Assembly: GCF_900142205.1 (NCBI RefSeq) | Contig: NZ_FRAA01000006.1 | Location: forward strand, 1-64,000 | Length of the DNA: 64,000 bases | From: Reichenbachiella agariperforans | GTDB taxonomy: Bacteria; Bacteroidota; Bacteroidia; Cytophagales; Cyclobacteriaceae | Reading direction: 5' to 3' | Shown: positions 1 to 9,076 of the stretch, piece after piece | Layout: every line of letters starts with the position of its first letter | Numbering within the stretch: the stretch's first letter is position 1 | The notes under the pieces: model-generated | Databases searched by the model: none | Told to the model about the DNA's origin: nothing | What the model saw: only the letters and a program-made list of their open reading frames with translations | Position numbers and translations under genes: made by a program

Positions 1-896
1 AAGGTCTCGTCTTGATCTGCATTGTTGATATTATTTAGCGTGAGGATATAGTCGTTGTTGCTGAAATCATCGGCGAAGGTGAGTAGCACTTGATCTGCAT
101 TGCTGGCATCTATGAGGGCTGATGATGGGGTAGCATACCCGTTGCTCAACGTGTAGTTGCTAACCGATTCCGCAGAAGTCGCATCCAAACCCTGCGTGAA
201 ATGCAGTCTTAGGGACTGACTACCCTCGACATCTACACTAGCCAATCCAAAAGGCGGATCAAACGCCGCTACACTTACGTCATCAAAGTAAAAGTTGTAT
301 TTGTTGGTCTTGGTATGAAAAGCCACAAAACCAAAGTAGGAGGTGGAAGTATGGGTGTTGTCTACAAAATCATCTCCTTCGGAAGCGAACGCTACTCCGC
401 CTGTTGGGTCAGCAAAAATGGACCAAGTACCCAAAGCGTCACGGGTGACTTTGACCCGTACAATTACATCACCAGTAAATTGAGTTGTGCCTGTGAAAAG
501 CAAGCTGGATGAACCTGCAGTCTGCCTATAAAAATCGATTTCGTCATTTCCACTTTGACCGATCTGAATGTAGTACCCGTTGAGGTTTCCTTCGAGGTTC
601 GCTGCATCGGACACCAAGTAGGTTCTAGTTTTGTTGCTCCCTGATGGGGCAAATCGCATATCCACGAGAAACGTCCATTCGGTATAGTTTATCAAAGAAT
701 TGGGAGTGGATAAGTGGAGTGTTTCTGTAATATCTGGGCCGTTGGAGTTGAGCTGACCGCTCTCGATCTCAAACGCTGTGATGTCACCTGACCAAGCAGG
801 GTTGTTGGTAAAATCTCCGTCAGTAAAATCCTCTGTGATTTGCGAAAACGCGTGCAAACTCATCACGAGTAAGCACATGAGTAGGGTTGGTCTCAT
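1..896 (-). CDS. Secreted multidomain surface protein, N-terminal part (runs off the window)
   Basis: The frame is open from an ATG at 896 to the window edge, giving 298 codons without a stop. It begins with a Sec signal peptide (MRPTLLMCLLVMSLHAFSQ). Residues of about 20-210 look like a LamG/ConA-type beta-sandwich, rich in Asp, Asn, Ser and Thr and ending in a YFDDVSVAAFDPPF-type strand. From about residue 213 an SbsA-like Ig domain begins (LRLHFTQGLDA, VSNYTL). In Cytophagales this layout is usual in large lamin-tail-type proteins exported by the type IX system, but the C-terminal sorting signal would lie outside the window. Function unknown; the domain names are inferred from pattern only. 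Confidence 0.7.
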   Translation of the reverse strand, partial: MRPTLLMCLLVMSLHAFSQITEDFTDGDFTNNPAWSGDITAFEIESGQLNSNGPDITETLHLSTPNSLINYTEWTFLVDMRFAPSGSNKTRTYLVSDAANLEGNLNGYYIQIGQSGNDEIDFYRQTAGSSSLLFTGTTQFTGDVIVRVKVTRDALGTWSIFADPTGGVAFASEGDDFVDNTHTSTSYFGFVAFHTKTNKYNFYFDDVSVAAFDPPFGLASVDVEGSQSLRLHFTQGLDATSAESVSNYTLSNGYATPSSALIDASNADQVLLTFADDFSNNDYILTLNNINNADQDET

Positions 897-999
897 TGTC
901 TTGTGGGTTGGTTATGAACTCGTTGGTACTACAAAATACGAAATTCACGATCAATACACAATGATTTAGGGTATGAGTTAAGACTCACTAGTTCCAGTC

Positions 1000-2319
1000 C
1001 TATTCCAAACTAAACTTGATGCGCAAGGTGATGACATCCTCGACAGATTGGTTGTCCCTAATCGATGGCTTCCAAGATGGCCCTTCCGTAATCAGGCGAA
1101 TGGCCTCCTCATCACAGCCATAGCCTAAGCCTTTTTTGATCACAATATCAGATACATTACCATAGCTGTCTACTGTAAACCGTACGGTGACTTTTCCTTC
1201 GATCTGCAGCTCTTTCGCTGCGACAGGGTAGCGTAGGTTTTCCTTTATATATCTTTTGTATTTCAAAAAACCATCAACGGGAGTTGCACCTGCGTCGGGC
1301 TTAGGGCGAGACTCACCATAGCCAATCACCACTACTTCATCGAGAGACGCCATATCGATTTCCATGACTGCAAGGATTGTGTCATTCGCACCTATCCTGA
1401 TCTGTTCGCTCGAATAGCCAATAAAGTTCACCTCCAGCGTCTCCCCCTCATGGGCATTCGACACTTCAAACCGTCCTTCGATATCCGTGACTGTTCCTTC
1501 GCCGGTTTCTTTAATCCAAACTGTCGCACCCGGAATATCCTCTCCGTCGGATCCTACGACCTTGCCATAAACCGTTTTGCTACTGTAGCTCCCATCAGAC
1601 GTAGCGACGGATTGTCGCTTTTTCATTCGCGCAGCTAAGGCTGGCTGAGAACTCATCGCCATAGATTCTTCTGCTGCCTGATTGATTGGTACTACGTCCT
1701 CTTCGACAGAATACACGGTTTCTGCCAATTCTTCATCAGCCAAAGAAGGGCTCTCTTCTTGTTCTGGCATGGGTTGACCCTCTGTTTCTACAGCTATCTC
1801 TAGCATGTCCTGCTTAGGTGTTTCCTTTGGAGGAGAAACCTTATGCTTAGGAGTCGGGGCTACTATTTTCTTACTCGGCTCAACTGCTTCTATTTCTTCG
1901 GTCACAGGTTTCGAGAGAGGTGGTTGGGCTTGTTCCTTTTCTGGTTTCACTGGAGTATCTTCCTTCATGACGATAGTGTCTTCCTCACTGAGCGTATCCA
2001 TCACCATCCATATCGAAAACGACCCCATAAGCAACAACGCCACTGCAGCAGCTATCCGCATAGGATTTTTCCATATCGGCACAACCTTGGCGTCTGACTT
2101 GGCCATTGCCAAACGCTCAACCAGGGTCGCTACATCCTTTTCCATCTCTACGGACACAGATTCATAGCCTCTCATGGCCTCCGCCTCAAAGGGATGATCC
2201 AGCAGATAGCGCTCTACTGCATGTCGCATCTCTGGTGAGAGCTCGTCGCGTAGATATTGTTGCATCAGTGCAGGTGTCAGTTCTGACAGAGGTTCGATAT
2301 GTGGACGGTCTTTATTCAC
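1000..2319 (-). CDS. Anti-sigma/energy-transducer fusion: cytoplasmic anti-sigma-like head, TM, carboxypeptidase-like domain, TonB C-terminus
   Basis: 439 aa. Residues 1-80 are hydrophilic and alpha-helical (LMQQYLRDELSPEMRHAVERYLLDHP is the feature to note, read in two parts), like the cytoplasmic head of Bacteroidota anti-sigma factors. One membrane segment follows at about 86-106, then a Pro/Glu/Lys-rich periplasmic linker (about 115-235). A CarboxypepD_reg-like domain at about 243-335 ends in DEVVVIGYGE, and a TonB C-terminal domain covers about 350-438 (YPVAAKELQIEGKVTVRFTV). The start overlaps the end of the ECF sigma gene by 8 bp, so the two are translationally coupled. Known: anti-sigma factors hold sigma at the membrane, and TonB energises outer-membrane receptors. 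Inferred: this single protein senses an envelope signal and passes it to the sigma factor. It could also be annotated simply as a TonB-family protein. Confidence 0.8.
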   Translation of the reverse strand: MNKDRPHIEPLSELTPALMQQYLRDELSPEMRHAVERYLLDHPFEAEAMRGYESVSVEMEKDVATLVERLAMAKSDAKVVPIWKNPMRIAAAVALLLMGSFSIWMVMDTLSEEDTIVMKEDTPVKPEKEQAQPPLSKPVTEEIEAVEPSKKIVAPTPKHKVSPPKETPKQDMLEIAVETEGQPMPEQEESPSLADEELAETVYSVEEDVVPINQAAEESMAMSSQPALAARMKKRQSVATSDGSYSSKTVYGKVVGSDGEDIPGATVWIKETGEGTVTDIEGRFEVSNAHEGETLEVNFIGYSSEQIRIGANDTILAVMEIDMASLDEVVVIGYGESRPKPDAGATPVDGFLKYKRYIKENLRYPVAAKELQIEGKVTVRFTVDSYGNVSDIVIKKGLGYGCDEEAIRLITEGPSWKPSIRDNQSVEDVITLRIKFSLE

Positions 2320-2869
2320 TTTCTTCCATGCATAGTTTCAAATTTCGCTTTCCGTTTTGGATGTAACTCTTTACTTTTTTGATCCCAAAACCAGTCTTTA
2401 ATTCCACCTCTTGGTAGCACTTTCTTTCGAGGAAAAACAAACGAACGCAAGTCTGCTGCTCTTCTTTCAGCTTATCTATACAGCTTTCTAATTTTACGAG
2501 ATTCTCTTCGAGCCTGGTTTCGTCATCATGATGCAAATCTTCACTCGATTCCATAACTGCCTCCGACAATTCTGACGATTGGCCTTTGGTTTTTTGTCTT
2601 CGCAGCTGCATCAAACAATGGTTTCTTGTCAAGACATAGAGCCAACTCTTGAAATTGTCCACCTCGTGACCAGGCAACTTGACGACCAGTTCTTCGAATA
2701 TATTGTGTACGGCATCCTGTGCCTCTTCCTTGTTTTTGAAATACTGCAACGCCACCCCATAGACCAAGTGCATGTAGCGCTGGTATAACCTGCCGAGTAC
2801 CGCTATGTCTACATGCTGTTGGTACTGCTGCAAAATAAAATGGTCGCTATCAGTCGTGGAGTTTGTCAA
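2312..2869 (-). CDS. ECF-type RNA polymerase sigma factor
   Basis: 185 aa, a normal length for a sigma-70 ECF factor. Region 2 lies at about 25-95 (LYQRYMHLVYGVALQYFKN, DAVHNIFEEL, FKSWLYVLTRNHCL). Region 4 is at about 125-180 (LKEEQQTCVRLFFLERKCYQEV) with a helix-turn-helix reading ELKTGFGIKKVKSYIQNGKRNLK. It is the first gene of a two-gene minus-strand operon with the anti-sigma/TonB fusion. A secreted VWA protein starts divergently about 118 bp away and is a natural candidate target. The group within the ECF family cannot be set by eye. Confidence 0.9.
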   Translation of the reverse strand: MTNSTTDSDHFILQQYQQHVDIAVLGRLYQRYMHLVYGVALQYFKNKEEAQDAVHNIFEELVVKLPGHEVDNFKSWLYVLTRNHCLMQLRRQKTKGQSSELSEAVMESSEDLHHDDETRLEENLVKLESCIDKLKEEQQTCVRLFFLERKCYQEVELKTGFGIKKVKSYIQNGKRNLKLCMEESE

Positions 2870-2986
2870 ATACGGGTTCTTTTTCTCGGATGAGAGATCA
2901 ATCTATTCACTTTTTTCAAAAACTTTTATGGAATCCCAATCGAGGCTGCATCCTATGGTCAAATGTTTTACCAAAAAGTTAAAATC

Positions 2987-4828
2987 ATGAGACAAATAGC
3001 CATTATCCTTTTCGCCCTATTGGTAGGTACAGCTGCCCAATCCCCCACAACGAACCGTACAATCCAAGGTCGCGTCACTGACGCTGCTGACGGCCAACCG
3101 GTCGCAGGGGTCACAGTCATCATCAAGGGTAGTTCTACCGGAACCATCACCGACATAGACGGCCTTTATGCTATCTCTGTCCCTTCGGACAAAAACTTCT
3201 TGACTTTCTCTTTCATCGGGTATGAGACACAAGAGGTTGAAATCAAAAATCAAAACACCATCCATGTCAACTTGCACGTGGACTCGTCTCAGTTGGAAGA
3301 GTGTGTCGTCATAGGCTATGGCACAGCCAAGTCTCGCTTGTTCAACAGCCGCACCAAAAAAGCCATGGCTGCCCCCATGTATTTTTATGATAGAGAAGCC
3401 AACATACAACACAACACGGAGGACTATGATGCTATCGAAGAAAACATCTTTCATATGGCGCAAAACAAACCGCTCTCGACTTTCTCCATCGATGTGGATG
3501 CTGCGTCCTACAGCAACATGCGTCGCTTCATCAACAACGGTCAAAAACCACCCAAAGACGCCGTGCGAATCGAAGAAATGATCAACTACTTCAACTACGA
3601 CTATGCCGAACCGATAGGTTCTGATCCTTTCTCAGTCAACACCGAAATCTCCACTGCCCCATGGAACGAACAGCATCAACTGGTGCACATCGGCCTGCAA
3701 GGAAAAAACATCCCTACAGACGATCTACCCGCTTCCAACTTGGTATTCCTACTAGATGTATCCGGTTCGATGAGCGACCCAAACAAGCTGCCTTTGTTGA
3801 AATCAGGCTTCAAACTACTCGTGCAGCAACTACGCCCACAGGATAGAGTCGCCATAGTCGTCTATGCAGGTGCCGCTGGGCTGGTACTGCCCTCTACGCC
3901 TGGCGATGACAAAGAAACCATCATTCGTGCCCTAGACAATCTAGAAGCAGGTGGCTCTACAGCTGGTGGAGCAGGGATCAACCTCGCCTACAAAATCGCC
4001 CAAGACCACTACAAAGAGCACGGCAACAACCGTATCATACTTGCAACCGACGGAGATTTCAATGTCGGAGAATCCAGCGATGCAGGTATGCAGCGACTCA
4101 TTGAGCAAAAGCGAGAAGAAGGTGTATTTCTCACCGTACTTGGTTTCGGGATGGGCAACTACAAGGATGCCAAAATGGAAACCCTCGCAGACAAGGGAAA
4201 CGGCAACTATGCCTACATCGACAATATCTTGGAAGCCAAAAAAGTCCTCGTCAACGAATTTGGCGGCACACTATTCACCATCGCCAAGGATGTCAAAATC
4301 CAAGTAGAATTCAACCCCGCCAAAGTCCAAGCCTACCGGTTGATCGGCTATGAAAACCGTGCCTTAGCAGATGAGGACTTCAACAACGACAAGAAAGATG
4401 CAGGCGAACTCGGAGCGGGTCATACCGTCACGGCTCTCTATGAAGTCATCCCTGTAGGTGTCAAAAGTGAATTTAGCCCCGTAGACCAATTGAAATATCA
4501 AACCGTAGAAACAACACCTGCCGCACAGCAAACCGATGAGCTCATGACTGTCAAGTTACGCTACAAAGCCCCCAAAGGCAATAAGAGCCTCTTGATCGAA
4601 CACCCGCTACTTGATCATGCCATCTCATGGGAACAAACCTCGGACAATTTCAGGTGGTCAGCCAGCGTAGCGGCATTTGGCATGATCCTCCGTGACTCAG
4701 AGTTCAAAGGAGGCGCTACGAGCCAGCAAGTACTCTCATGGGCCAAGGCCTCCAAGGGCAAAGACGAAAACGGCTACCGCAGTGAATTCATCAACCTAGT
4801 GAAGAGCTATCACCTGATGGTGATGTAA
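2987..4828 (+). CDS. Secreted von Willebrand factor A protein with carboxypeptidase-like N-terminus (YfbK-like)
   Basis: 613 aa from the ATG at 2987, which directly starts a signal peptide (MRQIAIILFALLVGTAAQS); an in-frame ATG at 2963 would add eight charged residues and is less likely. A CarboxypepD_reg-like domain follows (about 25-110, ending ECVVIGYGTA). Next comes a YfbK-type N-terminal segment (MAQNKPLSTFSIDVDAASYS) and a VWA domain at about 240-420 with an intact MIDAS motif (DVSGSMS; later ATDGDFNVG). The C-terminal about 170 residues match the DUF3520-type tail of this family. The VWA fold usually mediates metal-dependent protein contacts; the partner is unknown. It is divergent from the ECF sigma gene and shares the VVIGYG-type domain with the anti-sigma/TonB protein, suggesting one functional unit. 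Confidence 0.87.
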   Translation: MRQIAIILFALLVGTAAQSPTTNRTIQGRVTDAADGQPVAGVTVIIKGSSTGTITDIDGLYAISVPSDKNFLTFSFIGYETQEVEIKNQNTIHVNLHVDSSQLEECVVIGYGTAKSRLFNSRTKKAMAAPMYFYDREANIQHNTEDYDAIEENIFHMAQNKPLSTFSIDVDAASYSNMRRFINNGQKPPKDAVRIEEMINYFNYDYAEPIGSDPFSVNTEISTAPWNEQHQLVHIGLQGKNIPTDDLPASNLVFLLDVSGSMSDPNKLPLLKSGFKLLVQQLRPQDRVAIVVYAGAAGLVLPSTPGDDKETIIRALDNLEAGGSTAGGAGINLAYKIAQDHYKEHGNNRIILATDGDFNVGESSDAGMQRLIEQKREEGVFLTVLGFGMGNYKDAKMETLADKGNGNYAYIDNILEAKKVLVNEFGGTLFTIAKDVKIQVEFNPAKVQAYRLIGYENRALADEDFNNDKKDAGELGAGHTVTALYEVIPVGVKSEFSPVDQLKYQTVETTPAAQQTDELMTVKLRYKAPKGNKSLLIEHPLLDHAISWEQTSDNFRWSASVAAFGMILRDSEFKGGATSQQVLSWAKASKGKDENGYRSEFINLVKSYHLMVM

Positions 4829-5221
4829 AGCTATGCCTAAAGAAGACCTAGGCATTTCACCTATTTTAACATTCATGTTCTGACTTTGGCACAGGGCTTG
4901 CCTATTACCTATCGAGTTTAGATTAATAAAATTTCATAGTTTATGGTCCAGCCGGGACCGATAGATTAGTTGATTGGTTATGTTTTGAGTTTGGCCTTAG
5001 CGATGGTTTCGCTAAGGCTTTTTTGTGTCTCGTACTTACTATCCATGTATCATCACGGCATTCTCCAAACTACCCAATATCCACAATCCATTTATTATGA
5101 AGTGGTTACCCACACAGACTTTTTTCTCCTCAACAGTTATTGGTCATGGTTTAGTTTTTCTCTGTAAAAAATGATAAATTAATCTATTCTATATAGGTAA
5201 AATAGACTGATATTTGACAAT
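4829..5221. other. Intergenic region with hairpins and a possible small RNA
   Basis: No convincing protein gene lies here. A weak hairpin directly after the VWA gene (arms 4833-4839 and 4849-4855) could end that transcript. Further on, a GGTCC/GGACC hairpin (4945-4959) precedes a strong terminator (4994-5024). A -7-like TAGTTTAT at about 4938 would give an RNA of about 75-80 nt ending at the terminator. The rest is AT-rich sequence leading to glpK. Confidence 0.35.
4994..5024 (+). terminator. Rho-independent terminator
   Basis: A perfect 10-bp stem (GCCTTAGCGA at 4994-5003 with TCGCTAAGGC at 5009-5018), a 5-nt loop and six T residues. It lies 165 bp past the VWA stop codon, further than usual for that gene, so it may belong to a separate short transcript. 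Confidence 0.8.
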
Positions 5222-6709
5222 ATGAAGCAATATGTACTGGCATTGGATCAGGGAACCACGAGTACGAGGGCTGCTATTTTCGATCAAAAAGCAAAAATGA
5301 TCGGGGTGTCTCAAAAGGAACTCAAGCAAGTGTATCCCAAACCAGATTGGGTGGAGCATGATCCCAAATTGATGATGAAAGATCTCGAAGAGGTCATTTT
5401 TGAGGTGCTCAAAAAAACCAAAGTCAGTATCACACAGGTAGCCACTATTGGCATTACCAATCAACGTGAATCGGTCGTTGTTTGGGACAAAAAAAACGGA
5501 AAGCCAATCTACAATTGTATTTCATGGCAAGACACACGTACTGCGCAGCAGTGTCGTGAAATGAAAGATGAAGAAGAAGGACTCGATGCTTATATTAAAG
5601 AAACTACAGGTCTCAGACTTGACTCGTATTTCTCGGCGACTAAGCTGCAATGGATACTGAACAACGTCTCTGGAGCTAGACGAAAGGCCGAAAACGGAGA
5701 ACTCCTTTTCGGCACTATAGATTCATGGATTATTTGGAATCTGACTCAAGGAGAATCTCATATCACAGATTTCACCAATGCTTCTCGCACCATGCTCTTC
5801 AATATAGTGGAGCTCAAGTGGGACGATGAGCTACTAGGTAAATTTACCATCCCTCGAGAAATGCTTCCTGACGTGACGCATTCAGGGTATTTCTTTGGAC
5901 TAGCCAAACTATACGGACAAGAAATTCAGATCACAGGAGTCGCTGGAGACCAGCAGGCGGCCTTATTTGGACAGGGCTGTGTCGAGCCAGGACAGGCCAA
6001 AAACACCTATGGTACGGGCTGCTTCATCCTGATGAATACAGGTGAAAACATCCAATACTCGACCAACGGTCTGCTCTCTACCATCGCACTGGGATTTGAT
6101 GGCAAAATCGACTATGCTCTAGAGGGAAGCGTCTTTATGGCAGGTGCTGCGGTAGACTGGCTCAGAGACGGACTCAAACTCATCACCTCTGCGGACGAAA
6201 CGGAAGCCATCGCTAAGAAAGCTGACCCAGATTCGGGGGTGTACGTCGTACCAGCCTTTGCGGGACTAGGTGCACCTTTTTGGGATATGTATGCACGCGG
6301 TGGGATTTTTGGCCTCACGAGAGATTCAGGGCAACAAGATTTGATTAAAGCCACTTTGGATTCTATGGCATATCAAACCAGAGACGTATTGCAGGCCATG
6401 GCTGCAGACTCAGGCCTCAAAATCACCGAACTAAAAGTCGATGGTGGTGCCTCTGCCAACAACTACCTCATGCAGTTTCAGGCCAACATCATGGGGATAC
6501 CTGTCGAGCGTCCATCGGACATAGAGTCAACAGCACTAGGAGCGGCGTATCTCGCAGGCATTACTGCAGGTATATGGAACAAGGATACGATCTTCAAAAA
6601 ACGATCGGTAGATAAAACCTTCAAGCCCAAGATGGACGACTATACGCGAAATAAACTCTACGAAGGCTGGCACAATGCCGTCAAACGCTGCATGAACTGG
6701 GCTAGATAG
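5222..6709 (+). CDS. glpK: Glycerol kinase
   Basis: 495 aa, the normal FGGY-kinase length. Phosphorylates glycerol to sn-glycerol 3-phosphate with ATP in the cytoplasm, feeding glycolysis and lipid synthesis. The N-terminus carries the nucleotide-binding motif LALDQGTTSTRA. The substrate region has ITNQRESVVVWD and WQDTRT, the first FGGY signature region follows, and the C-terminal lobe has KVDGGASANNYLMQFQANI and STALGAAYLAG. No glpF or glpD neighbour is visible, so it appears to be transcribed alone. It converges with the pentapeptide gene, with 3 bp between the two stops. Confidence 0.97.
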   Translation: MKQYVLALDQGTTSTRAAIFDQKAKMIGVSQKELKQVYPKPDWVEHDPKLMMKDLEEVIFEVLKKTKVSITQVATIGITNQRESVVVWDKKNGKPIYNCISWQDTRTAQQCREMKDEEEGLDAYIKETTGLRLDSYFSATKLQWILNNVSGARRKAENGELLFGTIDSWIIWNLTQGESHITDFTNASRTMLFNIVELKWDDELLGKFTIPREMLPDVTHSGYFFGLAKLYGQEIQITGVAGDQQAALFGQGCVEPGQAKNTYGTGCFILMNTGENIQYSTNGLLSTIALGFDGKIDYALEGSVFMAGAAVDWLRDGLKLITSADETEAIAKKADPDSGVYVVPAFAGLGAPFWDMYARGGIFGLTRDSGQQDLIKATLDSMAYQTRDVLQAMAADSGLKITELKVDGGASANNYLMQFQANIMGIPVERPSDIESTALGAAYLAGITAGIWNKDTIFKKRSVDKTFKPKMDDYTRNKLYEGWHNAVKRCMNWAR

Positions 6710-6712
6710 CCA

Positions 6713-7285
6713 CTATGAAATATCAATTTTGTATTTGCTGAGCAAACCGATTGCACCTTCCTTTGAAAATTTAGCACCTTTGATGGCATTGATATTTGGA
6801 TCGAGCGCATAACCATAGGCTGTTCTAAAATCACACTTCTCCAAACCACTGCGATCAAATACTGCCTGAGACAGGTTGCACTCTTTGAACAGTGACTGAG
6901 TCAAGTCCGTCTGCGTAAAATCAACCTTCTCCATCTTGCAATTTTCAAACCTTGTCTTCTTGATATTCAATCGAAAAAAGGAAGAAAAATCCAACACACA
7001 ACCTTCGAAAACAAAGTCCAACAAAAACGGATTGCAATCATCAAAGTGCAACCCCATCAATTTGCAATCTTTGAAATGAACTTCCTTGAATGAGGTATGG
7101 GCCAGTTTTGACATGCTCAGATCACACCCTATGAATTCTGTAGTGGCAAAAGTATCACCTGACAAATCCAGTCCTGACATGTTACAGTTCTTGAAAGTAC
7201 AGTCGACATACTCTCCGTTTTCCCATGCTTCAGCTCCAAAATCAACCGCTGTATAAACCTGTTCATCAAAATATCCGTCACTCAT
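6713..7285 (-). CDS. Pentapeptide-repeat protein
   Basis: 190 aa composed almost entirely of A(D/N)LXX-type pentapeptides: CTFKNCNMSGLDLSGDTF, FIGCDLSMSKLAHTSFKE, FENCKMEKVDFTQTDL, LFKECNLSQAVFDRSGLEK. These repeats form a right-handed quadrilateral beta-helix. No signal peptide or membrane segment is seen, so it is probably cytosolic. The family includes DNA-gyrase-protecting Qnr and MfpA proteins, and the length is in that range, but pentapeptide proteins have many roles and nothing here proves gyrase binding. It stands alone between glpK and a divergent AraC regulator. Confidence 0.85.
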   Translation of the reverse strand: MSDGYFDEQVYTAVDFGAEAWENGEYVDCTFKNCNMSGLDLSGDTFATTEFIGCDLSMSKLAHTSFKEVHFKDCKLMGLHFDDCNPFLLDFVFEGCVLDFSSFFRLNIKKTRFENCKMEKVDFTQTDLTQSLFKECNLSQAVFDRSGLEKCDFRTAYGYALDPNINAIKGAKFSKEGAIGLLSKYKIDIS

Positions 7286-7513
7286 TCTTACTAGTCATTT
7301 AAGAGGTAAATATGCGGTCATTCATTAAAACATAAAAATCGAGTTCTGCTTTGAATTTTCAAGTTTTAACGTCTTTTTACTAATAAAAAAGTCTTTCATT
7401 TCGCCTACAACATATTCTATTCACGAAAACCACCTTCTGAAGAAGACAATTTAAACTCAACTAACCCGAACCTTTTTTTCATAATATTGTTAGAAAGAAT
7501 ACCTTCATGTGAT

Positions 7514-8362
7514 ATGCACCTAGAATACAAAGAAAGACAACTCAGTGCCTACTTTAGACTCAGCAATCAGCTGGATTTGATGACAGAAAACCTTGTGATG
7601 ACAAAAGGTCTCAACCACTTGTTTTGGAATCAGTCTACCAGTACCATTGAACTTGAAATCAATCATAGACAGGTCAAATTAGCACCTAATCACATTACCA
7701 CTGCGACTGAGCTTCAAAATGTAACTTTCAATACCCGAGATGTACAGATCACTTGCCTTTCTTTCAATAGGGAATTCTATTGTATCAAAGACCACCAAGA
7801 AGAAGTATCCTGCAATGGCGTCATATTCTACGGCACACAGGACATCCCGCTGATCCATCTAGATGAGAGCGAAAGCCAAAAAATGCAAAGCCTATTCGAG
7901 GTGTTCGAAGAGGAGTTTGACACAAAAGACGTCATTCAGGGAGAAATGCTCCAGTTACTACTCACTCGACTCATTATCAAATGTACTAGGCTTGCCAAGG
8001 CACAGCTTATCATAAAGCCTAATATCCAAGACGCCTCCGATATCATTCGTGTCTATACTGCCTTGGTCGACAAACATTTTCGTGAGATGAAAAACATAGC
8101 AGACTATGCTGATCTATTACACAAATCTCCCAAAACACTATCAAATGCATTTTCCAAACACAGTGACAAGACTCCTCTTCGAGTCATTCACGACCGGGTG
8201 ATCCAAGAGGCTCAGTACCAGCTGTTGAATAGCAACAAAACGGCCAAGGAGGTCTCGCACAGTCTGGGGTTCGAGGATGCATCTGCTTTCAACAAGCTTT
8301 TCAAAAAAATCACAGGCTGTGCCCCCATAGATTACAAAAAATCGAAGAAAAAGCTCACTTAG
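7514..8362 (+). CDS. AraC-family transcriptional regulator
   Basis: 282 aa from the first ATG (7514); the frame could be extended to a TTG at 7487. The C-terminal about 100 residues hold the two helix-turn-helices of AraC/XylS proteins (YADLLHKSPKTLSNAFSKH; AKEVSHSLGFEDASAFNKLFKK). The N-terminal part is a cupin-like ligand-binding domain (LNHLFWNQS, VTFNTRDVQITCLSF). A carboxymuconolactone-decarboxylase-like gene starts 104 bp downstream on the same strand and is the likely regulated partner. The effector is unknown. Confidence 0.88.
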   Translation: MHLEYKERQLSAYFRLSNQLDLMTENLVMTKGLNHLFWNQSTSTIELEINHRQVKLAPNHITTATELQNVTFNTRDVQITCLSFNREFYCIKDHQEEVSCNGVIFYGTQDIPLIHLDESESQKMQSLFEVFEEEFDTKDVIQGEMLQLLLTRLIIKCTRLAKAQLIIKPNIQDASDIIRVYTALVDKHFREMKNIADYADLLHKSPKTLSNAFSKHSDKTPLRVIHDRVIQEAQYQLLNSNKTAKEVSHSLGFEDASAFNKLFKKITGCAPIDYKKSKKKLT

Positions 8363-8466
8363 GGAAATATTGACCATTCGTCGGGAAAACATCACCATGA
8401 CCTAATCGGTGATTCGCTGTTTATATACTCAGAAACAATTTTTTGAAACACTAAACACATAAGACA

Positions 8467-9015
8467 ATGGCTAATTTAAATCCAAAAACAAGAGAAGAAG
8501 TATCAGCAAGCAATCAAGCAATTTTTGATCAACTGAAAGGGGCTCTTGGTTTCGTACCAAACCTATATGCGTCTTACCCACATGCCGAGGGAGCACTCGG
8601 CGACTACCTTACTCTGAGCAATAGAAAAACGTCTCTATCCAATAAAGAAAAAGAAGTAGTGAATCTAGTTGTCAGCCAGGTCAACAACTGTGATTACTGT
8701 CTAGCAGCACACACAGCAGTATCTAAAATGAATGGGTTCTCAGATGAGCAGATTTTAGAGATTAGAACAGGTCGCGCAACATTTGACAGCAAGTTTGATG
8801 CCCTAGCTCAGTTGGTGAAAAATGCATCTATCAACCGCAGCAAAGCAGATCAAAGTGTAATAGACGCTTTTTTTGCAGCAGGATACACCAAAGAAAATCT
8901 AGTAGATACGATCATCCTCATCGGTGACAAAACCATCAGCAACTACCTACACGGTTTCGGTCAGTTCGAAGTTGATTTTCCCGCAGCGCCGGTACTTGAG
9001 GCTGCTACGGTTTAA
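8467..9015 (+). CDS. Carboxymuconolactone decarboxylase/AhpD-family protein
   Basis: 182 aa. Residues of about 30-130 form the CMD fold, with the redox-active motif NNCDYCLAAHTAVSKM: a CxxC followed by the conserved His three residues later, as in AhpD-type alkylhydroperoxidases. The N-terminus (FDQLKGALGFVPNLYASY) is typical of the peroxidase-related branch. The likely role is detoxification of peroxides in the cytoplasm using the cysteine pair; the substrate is not visible. It lies behind an AraC regulator and ends at a strong bidirectional terminator. Confidence 0.9.
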   Translation: MANLNPKTREEVSASNQAIFDQLKGALGFVPNLYASYPHAEGALGDYLTLSNRKTSLSNKEKEVVNLVVSQVNNCDYCLAAHTAVSKMNGFSDEQILEIRTGRATFDSKFDALAQLVKNASINRSKADQSVIDAFFAAGYTKENLVDTIILIGDKTISNYLHGFGQFEVDFPAAPVLEAATV

Positions 9016-9026
9016 CCCTCCTAATC

Positions 9027-9066
9027 ATACAGTCACCTATTGATCCTAATCAATAGGTGACTGTAT
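9027..9066. terminator. Bidirectional terminator between convergent genes
   Basis: A perfect 17-bp inverted repeat (arms 9027-9043 and 9050-9066) with a 6-nt loop, placed between the CMD gene (plus) and the OmpL47-type gene (minus). It has only short T runs but is long enough to stop transcription from both sides. Confidence 0.75.
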
Positions 9067-9076
9067 TTGAAATAAT

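Noticed and set aside
1805-2366. Overlapping plus-strand frames of 84-120 codons inside the anti-sigma/TonB gene
   Set aside because: They are antisense shadows of the Pro/Glu-rich linker and have no ribosome-binding context or recognisable domain.
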